9,461 nt of DNA from an uncultured Clostridia bacterium (GCA_946618395.1 CAMOLD010000045.1:1-9461), one strand, 5' to 3'; positions 1 to 6,115 are shown, numbered from the stretch's first letter. The notes: generated by a model from the sequence alone, not told the origin. Made by a program: numbers and translations.

Positions 1-954
1 TATTCCGGCGCGGCGTATGCCGAGGTCAACGGGAACCGCCCCTATTTTACCGATGAGGAGAAAGCGGCGGCAAAGAAATCCTACGAGACGTATGCCCGGC
101 TGGATTCGCTCGGGCGTTGCGGCGTTTGCGTTGCAAGCGTTGGCAAAAATCTGATGCCCACCGAGGAGCGCGGCAGTATTGAAAGCGTCAAACCCACCGG
201 CTGGCCCGAAAAGGTGGAGGATGCCAAATATGATTTTGTGGACGGCAAGTATCTTTACAACCGTTGCCACTTGATCGGCTTTCAGTTGACCGGCGAGAAC
301 GCCAACAAGCAGAATTTGATTACCGGAACGCGATACCTCAATGTGACCGGTATGCTTCCGTTTGAAAATATGGTTGCCGACTACGTCAAGGAGACCGGAA
401 ACCATGTGCTGTATCGTGTCACGCCGGTTTTCAGCGGGCACGATCTGGTTGCGCTGGGCGTTTTGATGGAGGGCTACTCGGTAGAGGACAACGGCGATGG
501 AATTTTGTTTTGCGTATTCTGCTATAACGTGCAACCGGGCGTTGTTATCGACTATGCAACCGGGAACAGCCGGCTGGCAAACGAGGGCGAGGATTTGATG
601 CCGGATTGGGGAAGCCGCGTGCCGTCCGATGCGCAACCATCCAACGCGCAGTCTTCGGCTTTGACGCTTTTGCAGGGAAGCGAGGATGTTTTGCAGGGCG
701 AAACGGCAACCGTAAAAGTGAAAGGCACGCCCGGCGTTGTCTATTCCATTCATGTAAAACTCCCTTCCGGCAGTTACAGCAATGCCGCCGCGCTGACCGA
801 AAAAACGGCGGATGAAGACGGCGTGGTGGAATGGAGCTGGAAAATTCAAGCCAACACGCGCGTTGGCACCGCAACCGTATCGGTGCGCGATCAAGACGAG
901 AAGGATATGCTGGAATTTTCCTTTGTCATTCTTGAAAAAATACAATCCGAATAA
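1..954 (+). CDS. DNA/RNA non-specific endonuclease with C-terminal Ig-like domain (5' partial)
   Basis: The frame is open from base 1 to the TAA at 952-954, giving 317 visible residues. The true start and any signal peptide lie upstream. Residues about 1-190 match the EndA/NucA-like nuclease family (endonuclease_NS type), which cuts DNA and RNA using a histidine general base and one divalent metal. Visible hallmarks are LGRCGV (39-44), LMPTEERG (51-58), and the active-site segment NRCHLIGFQLTGEN (87-100), where H90 is the presumed general base, followed by NLITGTRYLN. After an Asp/Ser/Gln-rich linker, residues about 221-313 form a beta-rich module (VKVKGTPGVVYSI, then GVVEWSWKI and VGTATVSV). 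This resembles the bacterial Ig-like repeats appended to surface or secreted proteins. Family members are normally exported and serve in nutrient scavenging, defence or DNA uptake. The family call is firm; the extracellular role is inferred. No convincing terminator follows the gene. Confidence 0.88.
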   Translation, partial: YSGAAYAEVNGNRPYFTDEEKAAAKKSYETYARLDSLGRCGVCVASVGKNLMPTEERGSIESVKPTGWPEKVEDAKYDFVDGKYLYNRCHLIGFQLTGENANKQNLITGTRYLNVTGMLPFENMVADYVKETGNHVLYRVTPVFSGHDLVALGVLMEGYSVEDNGDGILFCVFCYNVQPGVVIDYATGNSRLANEGEDLMPDWGSRVPSDAQPSNAQSSALTLLQGSEDVLQGETATVKVKGTPGVVYSIHVKLPSGSYSNAAALTEKTADEDGVVEWSWKIQANTRVGTATVSVRDQDEKDMLEFSFVILEKIQSE

Positions 955-1016
955 ATCCGCTTTTTGGACAAAAACCTTACAGTGTCAAAAAACTATACAT
1001 GAACATTTTTTGTCTA

Positions 1017-1046
1017 TTGTATATATTTTATAAGGTATCTTATAAT
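1017..1046 (+). promoter_or_regulatory. Putative sigma-A promoter of the degV-fakA-plsY operon
   Basis: The -10 hexamer TATAAT at 1041-1046 is perfect. The best -35 candidate is TTGTAT at 1017-1022, with an 18-base spacer. Transcription would start near 1053, leaving a leader of about 47 bases before the ATG at 1100. The -10 call is strong and the -35 is moderate, because the region is generally AT-rich. Confidence 0.6.
1028..1045. promoter_or_regulatory. Inverted repeat over the -10 box, candidate operator
   Basis: TTATAAG (1028-1034) and CTTATAA (1039-1045) form a perfect 7-base inverted repeat around a GTAT spacer, overlapping the -10 element. A direct repeat GGTATC occurs at 1034-1039 and again at 1047-1052, a 13-base step. 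The placement suits a repressor site. It does not resemble the FapR operator, and AT-rich promoters make chance repeats likely, so the call is tentative. Confidence 0.35.
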
Positions 1047-1058
1047 GGTATCGATTTT

Positions 1059-1076
1059 GGCGGGGGGACTCCCGCC
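1059..1076 (+). other. GC-rich hairpin in the leader of the degV operon
   Basis: GGCGGG (1059-1064) pairs with CCCGCC (1071-1076) around a six-base loop. It would lie only a few bases from the predicted transcript 5' end and just before the ribosome binding site (AAGGAGG, 1085-1091). There is no following T-run, so it is not a terminator. A 5' stem that protects the mRNA or tunes translation is the simplest reading. Confidence 0.5.
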
Positions 1077-1099
1077 CGAAAAACAAGGAGGATTGTTCG

Positions 1100-1990
1100 A
1101 TGCGACCTGTAAAAATTTTGACCGATTCCTGCTGCGACCTGCCAAAGGAGTTGCGCGATCGATTTGATATTGATTATGTGAAGATGAACACCGTCTATGC
1201 GGGGAAAGAGCTTCCCGCAAGTCTGGATTTTGAATACTACACCCCCAAGGAACTTTACGACATTATGCGCGCCGGAAACCGCATTTTGACCACGCAGGTT
1301 CCGGTGACCGAATTTGAACGCAAATTTACCGAATACCTGGAAAAGGGATTTGACATTGTTTACATTGCCTGCGCCTCCAAACAGTCAAGCTCGTTTTTCA
1401 CCGGCGAAAAGGTTGCGCAGGAGCTGATGCAAAAATATCCCGGCGCCGAGATTTATTGTGTGGATTCCATGAATGCCAGCATCGGCATTGGAATGCTTGG
1501 TATGCGCGCCGCGCAGTATCGTGACGCGGGACTTGGCGCAAAAGAAGTTTACGAAAAGATTTTGAAAGACCGGAATTTGGTCAATCAGTTTGCCACCGTT
1601 CACAGCCTGGACGCACTCAAACGCGCGGGACGGGTCAAGGCTTCCGCCGCCTTTTTTGGCAACCTGCTTGGCGTCAAACCAATTCTGATTGCCGATGCCA
1701 ACGGGGCGCAAACCCCCATCAAAAAGGTAAAAGGCCGCCAGAATTCGCTGGCCGAGATTGTCAGCTTGCTGAAAGAAGTTTACAACGATCCGGAAGGAAC
1801 GGTCTATCTGTTCCATGCCGACTGCGACAAAGCCGAAGTGGACGCCGTTTACGAGATGGTGAAAAAAGAGATTCCCTGCAAAGAGATCTATGTTGGCTAT
1901 ATCGGCCCCATCATCGGCGCCTCTGTAGGACCCGGCACCATTGGCGTTTGGGGCTTTGGAAAAGAAGTTACCTACAAATTTGAGGGATAA
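1100..1990 (+). CDS. DegV family protein, FakB-like fatty-acid-binding subunit
   Basis: The 296-residue length is typical of DegV/FakB proteins. In characterised systems these bind one fatty acid in the cytosol and present its carboxyl group to the kinase FakA, which makes acyl-phosphate. The N-terminal KILTDSCCDLP (5-15) is the usual DegV opening. TTQVP (64-68) corresponds to the T-(S/T)-Q-P loop and S93 lies in the expected ligand-binding serine loop, although the usual SGTY pattern reads SKQSSSFF. Family segments ALKRAGRVKASAAFFGNLLG (172-191) and GVKPIL are clear. Near the C-terminus, the place where FakB proteins usually have a histidine (GxHxGPG-like) reads GASVGPG (273-279), with S275 at that position. 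The start is set by AAGGAGG at 1085-1091, 8 bases upstream. The stop lies 2 bases before the FakA-like gene, so the two are probably co-translated. Family certain; FakB function inferred from neighbours. Confidence 0.9.
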   Translation: MRPVKILTDSCCDLPKELRDRFDIDYVKMNTVYAGKELPASLDFEYYTPKELYDIMRAGNRILTTQVPVTEFERKFTEYLEKGFDIVYIACASKQSSSFFTGEKVAQELMQKYPGAEIYCVDSMNASIGIGMLGMRAAQYRDAGLGAKEVYEKILKDRNLVNQFATVHSLDALKRAGRVKASAAFFGNLLGVKPILIADANGAQTPIKKVKGRQNSLAEIVSLLKEVYNDPEGTVYLFHADCDKAEVDAVYEMVKKEIPCKEIYVGYIGPIIGASVGPGTIGVWGFGKEVTYKFEG

Positions 1991-1992
1991 TC

Positions 1993-3645
1993 ATGGCGGA
2001 TCAGGTTCTTGACGGACAGAAATTTAGCAAACTGATTTCCGGCGGCGCGGCAAACCTGCGGGCAAACGCCGAAATTGTAAACGAGCTGAACGTTTTTCCA
2101 ATTCCCGACGGGGATACCGGCGAAAACATGAGCCTGACGATTTGCGGCGGACTGCGGAATTTGGAGGGCAAAGAGGTTGGCGCGCTTGGCAAAGCGGCAA
2201 ACCTGCTTGCCGACGGAATGCTGATGAGCGCGCGGGGCAACTCCGGCGTCATCCTTTCCCAGCTGTTTGCCGGAATTGCCAAAAGCTTTGCCGGAAAGGA
2301 AACCGCAACGGTAAACGACCTTGCCACCGCGCTCCTTGCCGGTGTCAAAAGCGCCTATGCCGCCGTGATCAACCCCACGGAGGGCACTATTTTAACGGTT
2401 GCGCGAGAAGCCGCAAACTATGCCGCCGCCCGCCTTGGGGAAACCTCCACATTTCAATCCTTCGGCAACGATTATATTGCCGAGCTCAAACGCTCGCTTG
2501 ACCGCACGCCCGAGCTTTTGCAAACGCTCAAAGATGCCGGCGTGATTGACAGCGGCGGCGCCGGGCTTTACTATATTGCCGAGGGCGTGATCCGCACGGC
2601 AAACGGCGAGGAACCGCAAAAATCCGAACTTCCCCAAGCGCCTGCGGCAGAATTGGACCTTTCCAAATTCGGCTCCGACAGCGTGATGGAATTCGGCTAT
2701 TGCACCGAGTTTTTGTTGCGCCTGCAAACCGCCAAGGTGGACCTTTCCACCTTCTCGGTTGACGATTTGATTGCCGAATTGCAAACAATGGGGGATTCCA
2801 TTGTCTGCTTTCGGACCGATTCCATCGTCAAGGTGCATATCCACACCATGAACCCGGGTCGGGTTTTGGAGCATTGCCAACAATACGGCGAGTTTTTGAC
2901 CTTGAAAATTGAAAACATGACCCTGCAACACAGCGAAACCGAGATCCGCAACCGCTTTCCGGCAGAGAAAAACGGGGAAGAGAAAGACTTTGCCCTTGTT
3001 ACGGTTGCCGCCGGAGAGGGGATTCGGGCAACATTCCGGGAGCTGGGTGCCGATTACGTGATTGACGGCGGACAGGGAAAGAACCCTGCCACCGAAGATT
3101 TTATCCATGCGTTTGACGCGGTCAACGCGCGGGTGATTTTTGTTCTGCCGAACAACGGGAATATCGTTATGGCGGCAAAACAGGCGGCTTCACTTTACGA
3201 AAAATCAAAGGTGTATGTGGTGGAAAGCAAGAACATTGGCGAAGGGTATGCCGCCCTGACCATGCTTTCCTATGATTCGGCAGATGCCGAAACCATTGCC
3301 GCCGACCTGCACGAGGCAATGCAGGGTGTTCTGACCGGCATGGTAACGCATTCCATTCGCAACGCGACCATTGACGGCGTTTCCATCACCCAGGGCGAAT
3401 ACATTGGCTTTACCGATAAAACCATGCTTTCTTCGGGCGCTACCAACACCGAAACCGCGCTTGCCCTTTTGGAAAAGCTGAACGCCGGCACGCATGAATT
3501 CTTGATTGCCATTTACGGCAACGAGGTTACCAAGGAACAAAAAGAAACCTTCCGGGCTGCGTTTGCCGGTCGGTATCCCTCCGCCGAACTTTACGAGATT
3601 GAGGGCGGTCAGGAGATTTACGATTTTATTTTGATTTTGCAATAA
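1993..3645 (+). CDS. fakA: FakA-like fatty acid kinase (DAK2 domain, YloV family)
   Basis: The product is 550 residues, close to the roughly 550 of characterised FakA, a cytosolic ATP-dependent kinase that phosphorylates FakB-bound fatty acids. The N-terminal DAK2 (DhaL-like) domain holds NVFPIPDGDTGENM (33-46), whose aspartates D39 and D41 are the expected Mg-nucleotide ligands, then SARGNSGVILSQ (79-90) and DAGVIDSGGAG (181-191). The middle domain shows the expected zinc triad: C237 in GYCTEF, and H282 and H284 in KVHIHTMNPG. Residues about 320-550 form the C-terminal domain that resembles FakB in fold and docks it. All three domains are present with key residues intact. The gene starts 2 bases after the DegV gene, with a weak GAGGG ribosome site at 1982-1986 inside it, which suggests coupling. 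PlsY follows 20 bases later. I see no damage. Confidence 0.9.
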   Translation: MADQVLDGQKFSKLISGGAANLRANAEIVNELNVFPIPDGDTGENMSLTICGGLRNLEGKEVGALGKAANLLADGMLMSARGNSGVILSQLFAGIAKSFAGKETATVNDLATALLAGVKSAYAAVINPTEGTILTVAREAANYAAARLGETSTFQSFGNDYIAELKRSLDRTPELLQTLKDAGVIDSGGAGLYYIAEGVIRTANGEEPQKSELPQAPAAELDLSKFGSDSVMEFGYCTEFLLRLQTAKVDLSTFSVDDLIAELQTMGDSIVCFRTDSIVKVHIHTMNPGRVLEHCQQYGEFLTLKIENMTLQHSETEIRNRFPAEKNGEEKDFALVTVAAGEGIRATFRELGADYVIDGGQGKNPATEDFIHAFDAVNARVIFVLPNNGNIVMAAKQAASLYEKSKVYVVESKNIGEGYAALTMLSYDSADAETIAADLHEAMQGVLTGMVTHSIRNATIDGVSITQGEYIGFTDKTMLSSGATNTETALALLEKLNAGTHEFLIAIYGNEVTKEQKETFRAAFAGRYPSAELYEIEGGQEIYDFILILQ

Positions 3646-3665
3646 ATACATAAGGAGAACAACTC

Positions 3666-4352
3666 ATGAAAATTGCAATTTGGTTTATTGCCGCGGTTGT
3701 TTCTTATTTGATTGCCGGCGTGAATGCTTCCATTCTGCTTTCCAAATTGATTTACAAGCAGGATATTCGCACCGTTGGCAGTAAAAACCCCGGCTTTACC
3801 AATTTTAAGCGTGTTTACGGTTGGAAATTTGCTTGGCTGGTGCTGTTGATCGACGTTTCCAAAGCGGTTTTGCCCTGTCTGATTTTCGGGCTGGCTTTTC
3901 GATCCATCGGCGTATTGAACACGGCTGATTATGAGGTGGGCTCCATGTTCACCGGAAACAATTTTTCCCTTGGCGCTTCCTTTGCCGGCATTTTTGCCAT
4001 GCTGGGGCATGCCTATCCCGTTTGGTATCGTTTCCGCGGCGGCAAGGCATTTTTGGTGGCGGCAACCGCCGTTTGGTTCATCGATTGGCGCGTCGGTCTG
4101 ATTTGTGCTGCCATTTTCTTGCTGCTGCTCTTCACTGTGCAAATCATGTCCATTTCCTCTATGTCGGCAGGCATTGCCTGCCCAGTTGCCGTAGCGCTTG
4201 TCCCAGGCGCCTGCGCGCACCCTGTGGTGCTGATTTGTTGCATTCTGGGTGCACTCCTTTTGATCTGGCGGCATAAACCAAACATCATTCGCCTGGTGCA
4301 GGGCAACGAAAGCAAATTCAAGCTCTTTGGAAAAACGAAAGAACAGAAATAA
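3666..4352 (+). CDS. plsY: Glycerol-3-phosphate acyltransferase PlsY (divergent clostridial type)
   Basis: PlsY is a polytopic membrane enzyme that moves the acyl group from acyl-phosphate to sn-glycerol-3-phosphate, giving lysophosphatidic acid, the first step of phospholipid synthesis. The 228-residue protein has several hydrophobic segments (about 3-25, 55-78, 100-118, 128-158, 167-200). Motif 1 is GSKNPGFTNFKR (38-49). Motif 2 is GHAYPVWYRFRGGK (114-127). A short SISSM (162-166) matches the serine-rich third motif, and WRHKPNIIRL (201-210) matches the C-terminal R-H-x-x-N-I-x-R-L signature. The glycine loop after GGK, usually GVAT, reads AFLV, a departure from the common form. The start has AAGGAG at 3652-3657, 8 bases upstream. 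Its position directly behind the fatty-acid kinase gene makes biochemical sense, since FakA-FakB produces the PlsY substrate. The run ends at a strong terminator. Confidence 0.9.
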   Translation: MKIAIWFIAAVVSYLIAGVNASILLSKLIYKQDIRTVGSKNPGFTNFKRVYGWKFAWLVLLIDVSKAVLPCLIFGLAFRSIGVLNTADYEVGSMFTGNNFSLGASFAGIFAMLGHAYPVWYRFRGGKAFLVAATAVWFIDWRVGLICAAIFLLLLFTVQIMSISSMSAGIACPVAVALVPGACAHPVVLICCILGALLLIWRHKPNIIRLVQGNESKFKLFGKTKEQK

Positions 4353-4363
4353 ATAAACATAGA

Positions 4364-4394
4364 AAAAAACGCCGTTTTCAAAACGGCGTTTTTT
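4364..4394. terminator. Bidirectional intrinsic terminator between plsY and the metallopeptidase gene
   Basis: Bases 4364-4378 and 4380-4394 are perfect 15-base inverted arms around the single base 4379. The core CGCCG/CGGCG stem is flanked by A-runs on the left and T-runs on the right, so each strand reads as a stem followed by a U-tract. It terminates the plsY transcript rightward and the metallopeptidase transcript leftward. The metallopeptidase stop codon (complement of 4378-4380) sits in the loop. Confidence 0.9.
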
Positions 4395-5139
4395 CTGTTT
4401 GGAATAGCCCGCAGGGAATGGCGCGGAGCATTGCCTTCCGGGCTTTCCAGTCTGGCAAAAAGCGTTCCACCAGCGCGTAAAACTTTGCGGAATGGTTGGG
4501 GTGGACCAGGTGGGCAAACTCGTGGTAAACAACGTATTCAATTGCCTCTTTTGGCGCACCGATCAACGAAAGATTGAAGGTCAGAATTGCTTTTTTCGTA
4601 TTGCAACTGCCCCAACGGGAGCGCATATTGCGGTATTTGACGGCGGGCACGGGAACCGAGAACCTTGAAAAATCAACGGTCGCTTTTTCAAGGTGTTCCG
4701 CAATTTGATATTTCAGGGCTTCTTTTGCCCAAAGCTCTGCCGCGCGTTTCCTTTGCGCTTCGTTTTCCGGGTCGGGGGCAGTTAAAACCAGTTCGTCGGT
4801 TGTCAGCCTTCCTCCGGTGTGCTTCCCGGCAAGAATGCGCAGGGGCGTTTTTTTGCCGAAAACCAGAAGTGTTTCCCCGGTTTGAAAGTGATTTTTGGCT
4901 GGCATTTCCGCGCGCCGCATTTCAAAGCGCTTCTGCGCGGAAAGAATGAAATCGGCATGGTCGAAAAGGAATTCTTCAACTGCTTTTTGCGGCATTCCCA
5001 ACGGGGAGGAAACGTTGACGCTTCCGTCCGCATGAATTCGCAAATTGACGTTTTTGATCGGTTTTCGCGCCCAAGTATAGTCCAGCCTTTTCCCATTCAA
5101 AAAAATGGATTTCTGCAACACAGGTAGCGCTTTTTTCAT
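4378..5139 (-). CDS. YgjP/M48-type zinc metallopeptidase (DUF45 family)
   Basis: This 253-residue protein matches the YgjP-like metallopeptidase domain family. The catalytic region is clear: RSRWGSC (173-179), then YHEFAHLVHPNHSAKF (205-220). H206 and H210 would be the first two zinc ligands, E207 the general base, and H216 the probable third ligand. The N-terminal half (about 10-75) is the usual beta-rich YgjP opening ending in an amphipathic segment. No signal peptide or membrane segment is seen, so it is probably cytosolic. Natural substrates of the family are poorly known. The start is set by GGAGGA (complement of 5146-5151), and its ATG overlaps the TGA of the DUF523 gene by 4 bases, implying translational coupling. 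The last codons (Lys-Thr-Pro-Phe) lie inside the terminator stem. Confidence 0.88.
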   Translation of the reverse strand: MKKALPVLQKSIFLNGKRLDYTWARKPIKNVNLRIHADGSVNVSSPLGMPQKAVEEFLFDHADFILSAQKRFEMRRAEMPAKNHFQTGETLLVFGKKTPLRILAGKHTGGRLTTDELVLTAPDPENEAQRKRAAELWAKEALKYQIAEHLEKATVDFSRFSVPVPAVKYRNMRSRWGSCNTKKAILTFNLSLIGAPKEAIEYVVYHEFAHLVHPNHSAKFYALVERFLPDWKARKAMLRAIPCGLFQTEKTPF

Positions 5140-5594
5140 GCTTTTTCCTCCAAAAAGGCTACCAGTTTGTCTATTTGGCGCTCGTGGAACACGGCAATTC
5201 CTTCGGTCAGCAGGCGCGCGGCGGTAATCCCGTTCCCGGGCACCATTCCGCCGTCAAACCGCCCGTTGTGAATTTCTCCCGCGCCGCAGGAGGGGCTCCG
5301 CTCTTTGAGGAGCGCGGCGCGGCAACCGTATTGCTTTGCCAAATCAAGGGCTATTTGTGCCCCTTTGCGGTAGGCGCTTGTGCCGTCCGCCCCGGATTGA
5401 CCGACCACGCGGTCGCCTTGCAGTTCCATCGGTTCGCGCGGGGTGGGCAGTCCGCCCATCACTTCCGGGCAAACGGGAATGAGGCGGTAGGTTTTTGCAA
5501 GTTGCCAAACGGCATCATTTGGAATGCTTTTGCCGTCATAGCGGCAGGGAACGCCCAAAAGGCAGGCGCTGATCAAAATTGCCTCTTTTTGCAT
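5136..5594 (-). CDS. DUF523 family protein, 2-thiouracil desulfurase (TudS)-like
   Basis: The 152-residue protein carries the DUF523 signature: SACLLGVPCRYDGKS (9-23), CPEVMGGLPTPREPME (42-57), and LKERSPSCG (96-104). A characterised member (TudS) uses a [4Fe-4S] cluster held by three cysteines to remove sulfur from thiouracil. By pattern, C11, C42 and C103 are the likely cluster ligands here; C17 and C91 are additional. Other DUF523 proteins are uncharacterised, so substrate and role are inferred. The chosen start is the ATG complementary to 5592-5594, preceded by AAAGGAGC. The open frame continues upstream to 6050, but that extension runs through the promoter region and across the DUF1858 gene and has no family similarity. 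It leads a two-gene operon with the metallopeptidase. Confidence 0.88.
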   Translation of the reverse strand: MQKEAILISACLLGVPCRYDGKSIPNDAVWQLAKTYRLIPVCPEVMGGLPTPREPMELQGDRVVGQSGADGTSAYRKGAQIALDLAKQYGCRAALLKERSPSCGAGEIHNGRFDGGMVPGNGITAARLLTEGIAVFHERQIDKLVAFLEEKA

Positions 5595-5626
5595 ACAAAA
5601 GCTCCTTTTCCGTTCGGATTGATTCC

Positions 5627-5655
5627 ATTTTATCACGCAAAAGGCAAAATTGCAA
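5627..5655 (-). promoter_or_regulatory. Promoter of the DUF523-metallopeptidase operon
   Basis: Reading the minus strand, TTGCAA (complement of 5650-5655) and TAAAAT (complement of 5627-5632) are separated by exactly 17 bases, with a TG-type extension near the -10. This gives a leader of roughly 25-30 bases before the start at 5594. Confidence 0.65.
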
Positions 5656-5729
5656 CCAAAATTAAAAAATCGCCGTCCAAACGCCGGTTTTTTGCAAAAA
5701 AGATTTTTAATAAAAGAGGAAGCAAACGA

Positions 5730-5758
5730 TTGACAGAAGCCAAAATTTGGGGTATAAT
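5730..5758 (+). promoter_or_regulatory. Consensus sigma-A promoter of the DUF1858 gene
   Basis: TTGACA (5730-5735) and TATAAT (5753-5758) both match the consensus perfectly, with a 17-base spacer. A-rich sequence upstream (about 5688-5728) could act as an UP element. It predicts strong constitutive transcription starting near 5765. Confidence 0.88.
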
Positions 5759-5790
5759 ATAAGTTTGGAAGAGTATCTTCATCATCATTT

Positions 5791-5805
5791 GGGCGGAACC
5801 TGCCC
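5791..5805 (+). other. Leader hairpin abutting the DUF1858 ribosome binding site
   Basis: GGGCGG (5791-5796) can pair with CTGCCC (5800-5805), including one G-U pair, around a three-base loop. It ends two bases before the AAAGGAG ribosome site at 5808-5814. It could protect the transcript or modulate ribosome access; no T-run follows it. Confidence 0.4.
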
Positions 5806-5822
5806 GGAAAGGAGTTTTTTTC

Positions 5823-6023
5823 ATGGAAGTTACCAAACAATCCATCATTGGCGACGTGCTTGACTTTGCGCCCGAAACCGCGCAATTCTTCTTTGCCATT
5901 GGAATGCACTGCCTTGGTTGCCCCTCGGCACGCGGCGAATCGATTGAGGATGCTTGCGCCGTTCACGGAACCGACGCCGACGCGCTGGTTGAGGAAATTA
6001 ACAATTTCCTTGCAAGCAAATAA
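5823..6023 (+). CDS. DUF1858 domain protein (hybrid-cluster-associated disulfide type, CxxC)
   Basis: This complete 66-residue protein consists only of the DUF1858 domain, also described as a hybrid-cluster-protein-associated redox disulfide domain. The signature GMHCLGCPSARGESIEDAC spans 27-45, with the CxxC pair C30/C33 and a further C45, followed by an HG pair at 48-49. Such proteins are found alone or fused to ScdA/Ric-like or other redox proteins. A thiol-redox or metal-handling role is suspected but unproven. AAAGGAG at 5808-5814 lies 8 bases before the ATG. With a consensus promoter, it is likely well expressed. It is divergent from the Fe-S-type DUF523 gene, and 92 bases with two hairpins separate it from trmK. 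Confidence 0.9.
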   Translation: MEVTKQSIIGDVLDFAPETAQFFFAIGMHCLGCPSARGESIEDACAVHGTDADALVEEINNFLASK

Positions 6024-6040
6024 AATCATTGTTGGTAAAA

Positions 6041-6059
6041 GGGCGGGCAAGCCCCGCCC
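6041..6059. repeat. GC-rich palindrome downstream of the DUF1858 gene (REP-like)
   Basis: GGGCGGG (6041-6047) and CCCGCCC (6053-6059) form a 7-base stem around a five-base loop. It lacks an immediate T-run, so it is not a classic terminator. Such short GC palindromes are often dispersed intergenic repeats, but copy number cannot be judged from one window. Confidence 0.45.
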
Positions 6060-6072
6060 CTATCGAATTTTT

Positions 6073-6096
6073 CGGAAACACGATTTTCCGTTTTTC
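6073..6096 (+). terminator. Possible weak terminator or attenuator before trmK
   Basis: CGGAAA (6073-6078) pairs with TTTCCG (6085-6090) around a six-base loop, followed directly by five T residues (6091-6095). The stem is short and half A-T, so termination would be partial. It could reduce read-through from the strong DUF1858 promoter into trmK. I found no convincing separate promoter for trmK. Confidence 0.35.
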
Positions 6097-6115
6097 ATAA
6101 AGTTGGAGGAAAGCT

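Noticed and set aside
961..992. Imperfect inverted repeat (GACA/TGTC with flanking T and A runs) after the nuclease gene
   Set aside because: The stem is four bases plus A-T pairs with a bulge and a 12-base loop, with no T-run after it; too weak to call a terminator or an operator such as a FabT box.
1047..1099. Riboswitch in the degV leader
   Set aside because: The leader is only about 47 bases with one simple stem, too short for a known riboswitch class.
2392..3108. 238-codon minus-strand frame inside the fakA gene
   Set aside because: Antisense shadow of a clear FakA-family gene; no ribosome site or family similarity.
3618..4559. 313-codon minus-strand frame covering plsY
   Set aside because: It crosses the terminator and overlaps both plsY and the metallopeptidase end; no domain is recognisable.
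5595..6050. Upstream extension of the DUF523 frame
   Set aside because: The extension runs across the divergent promoters and the DUF1858 gene. The family starts at the internal ATG (5592-5594), which has its own ribosome site and promoter.
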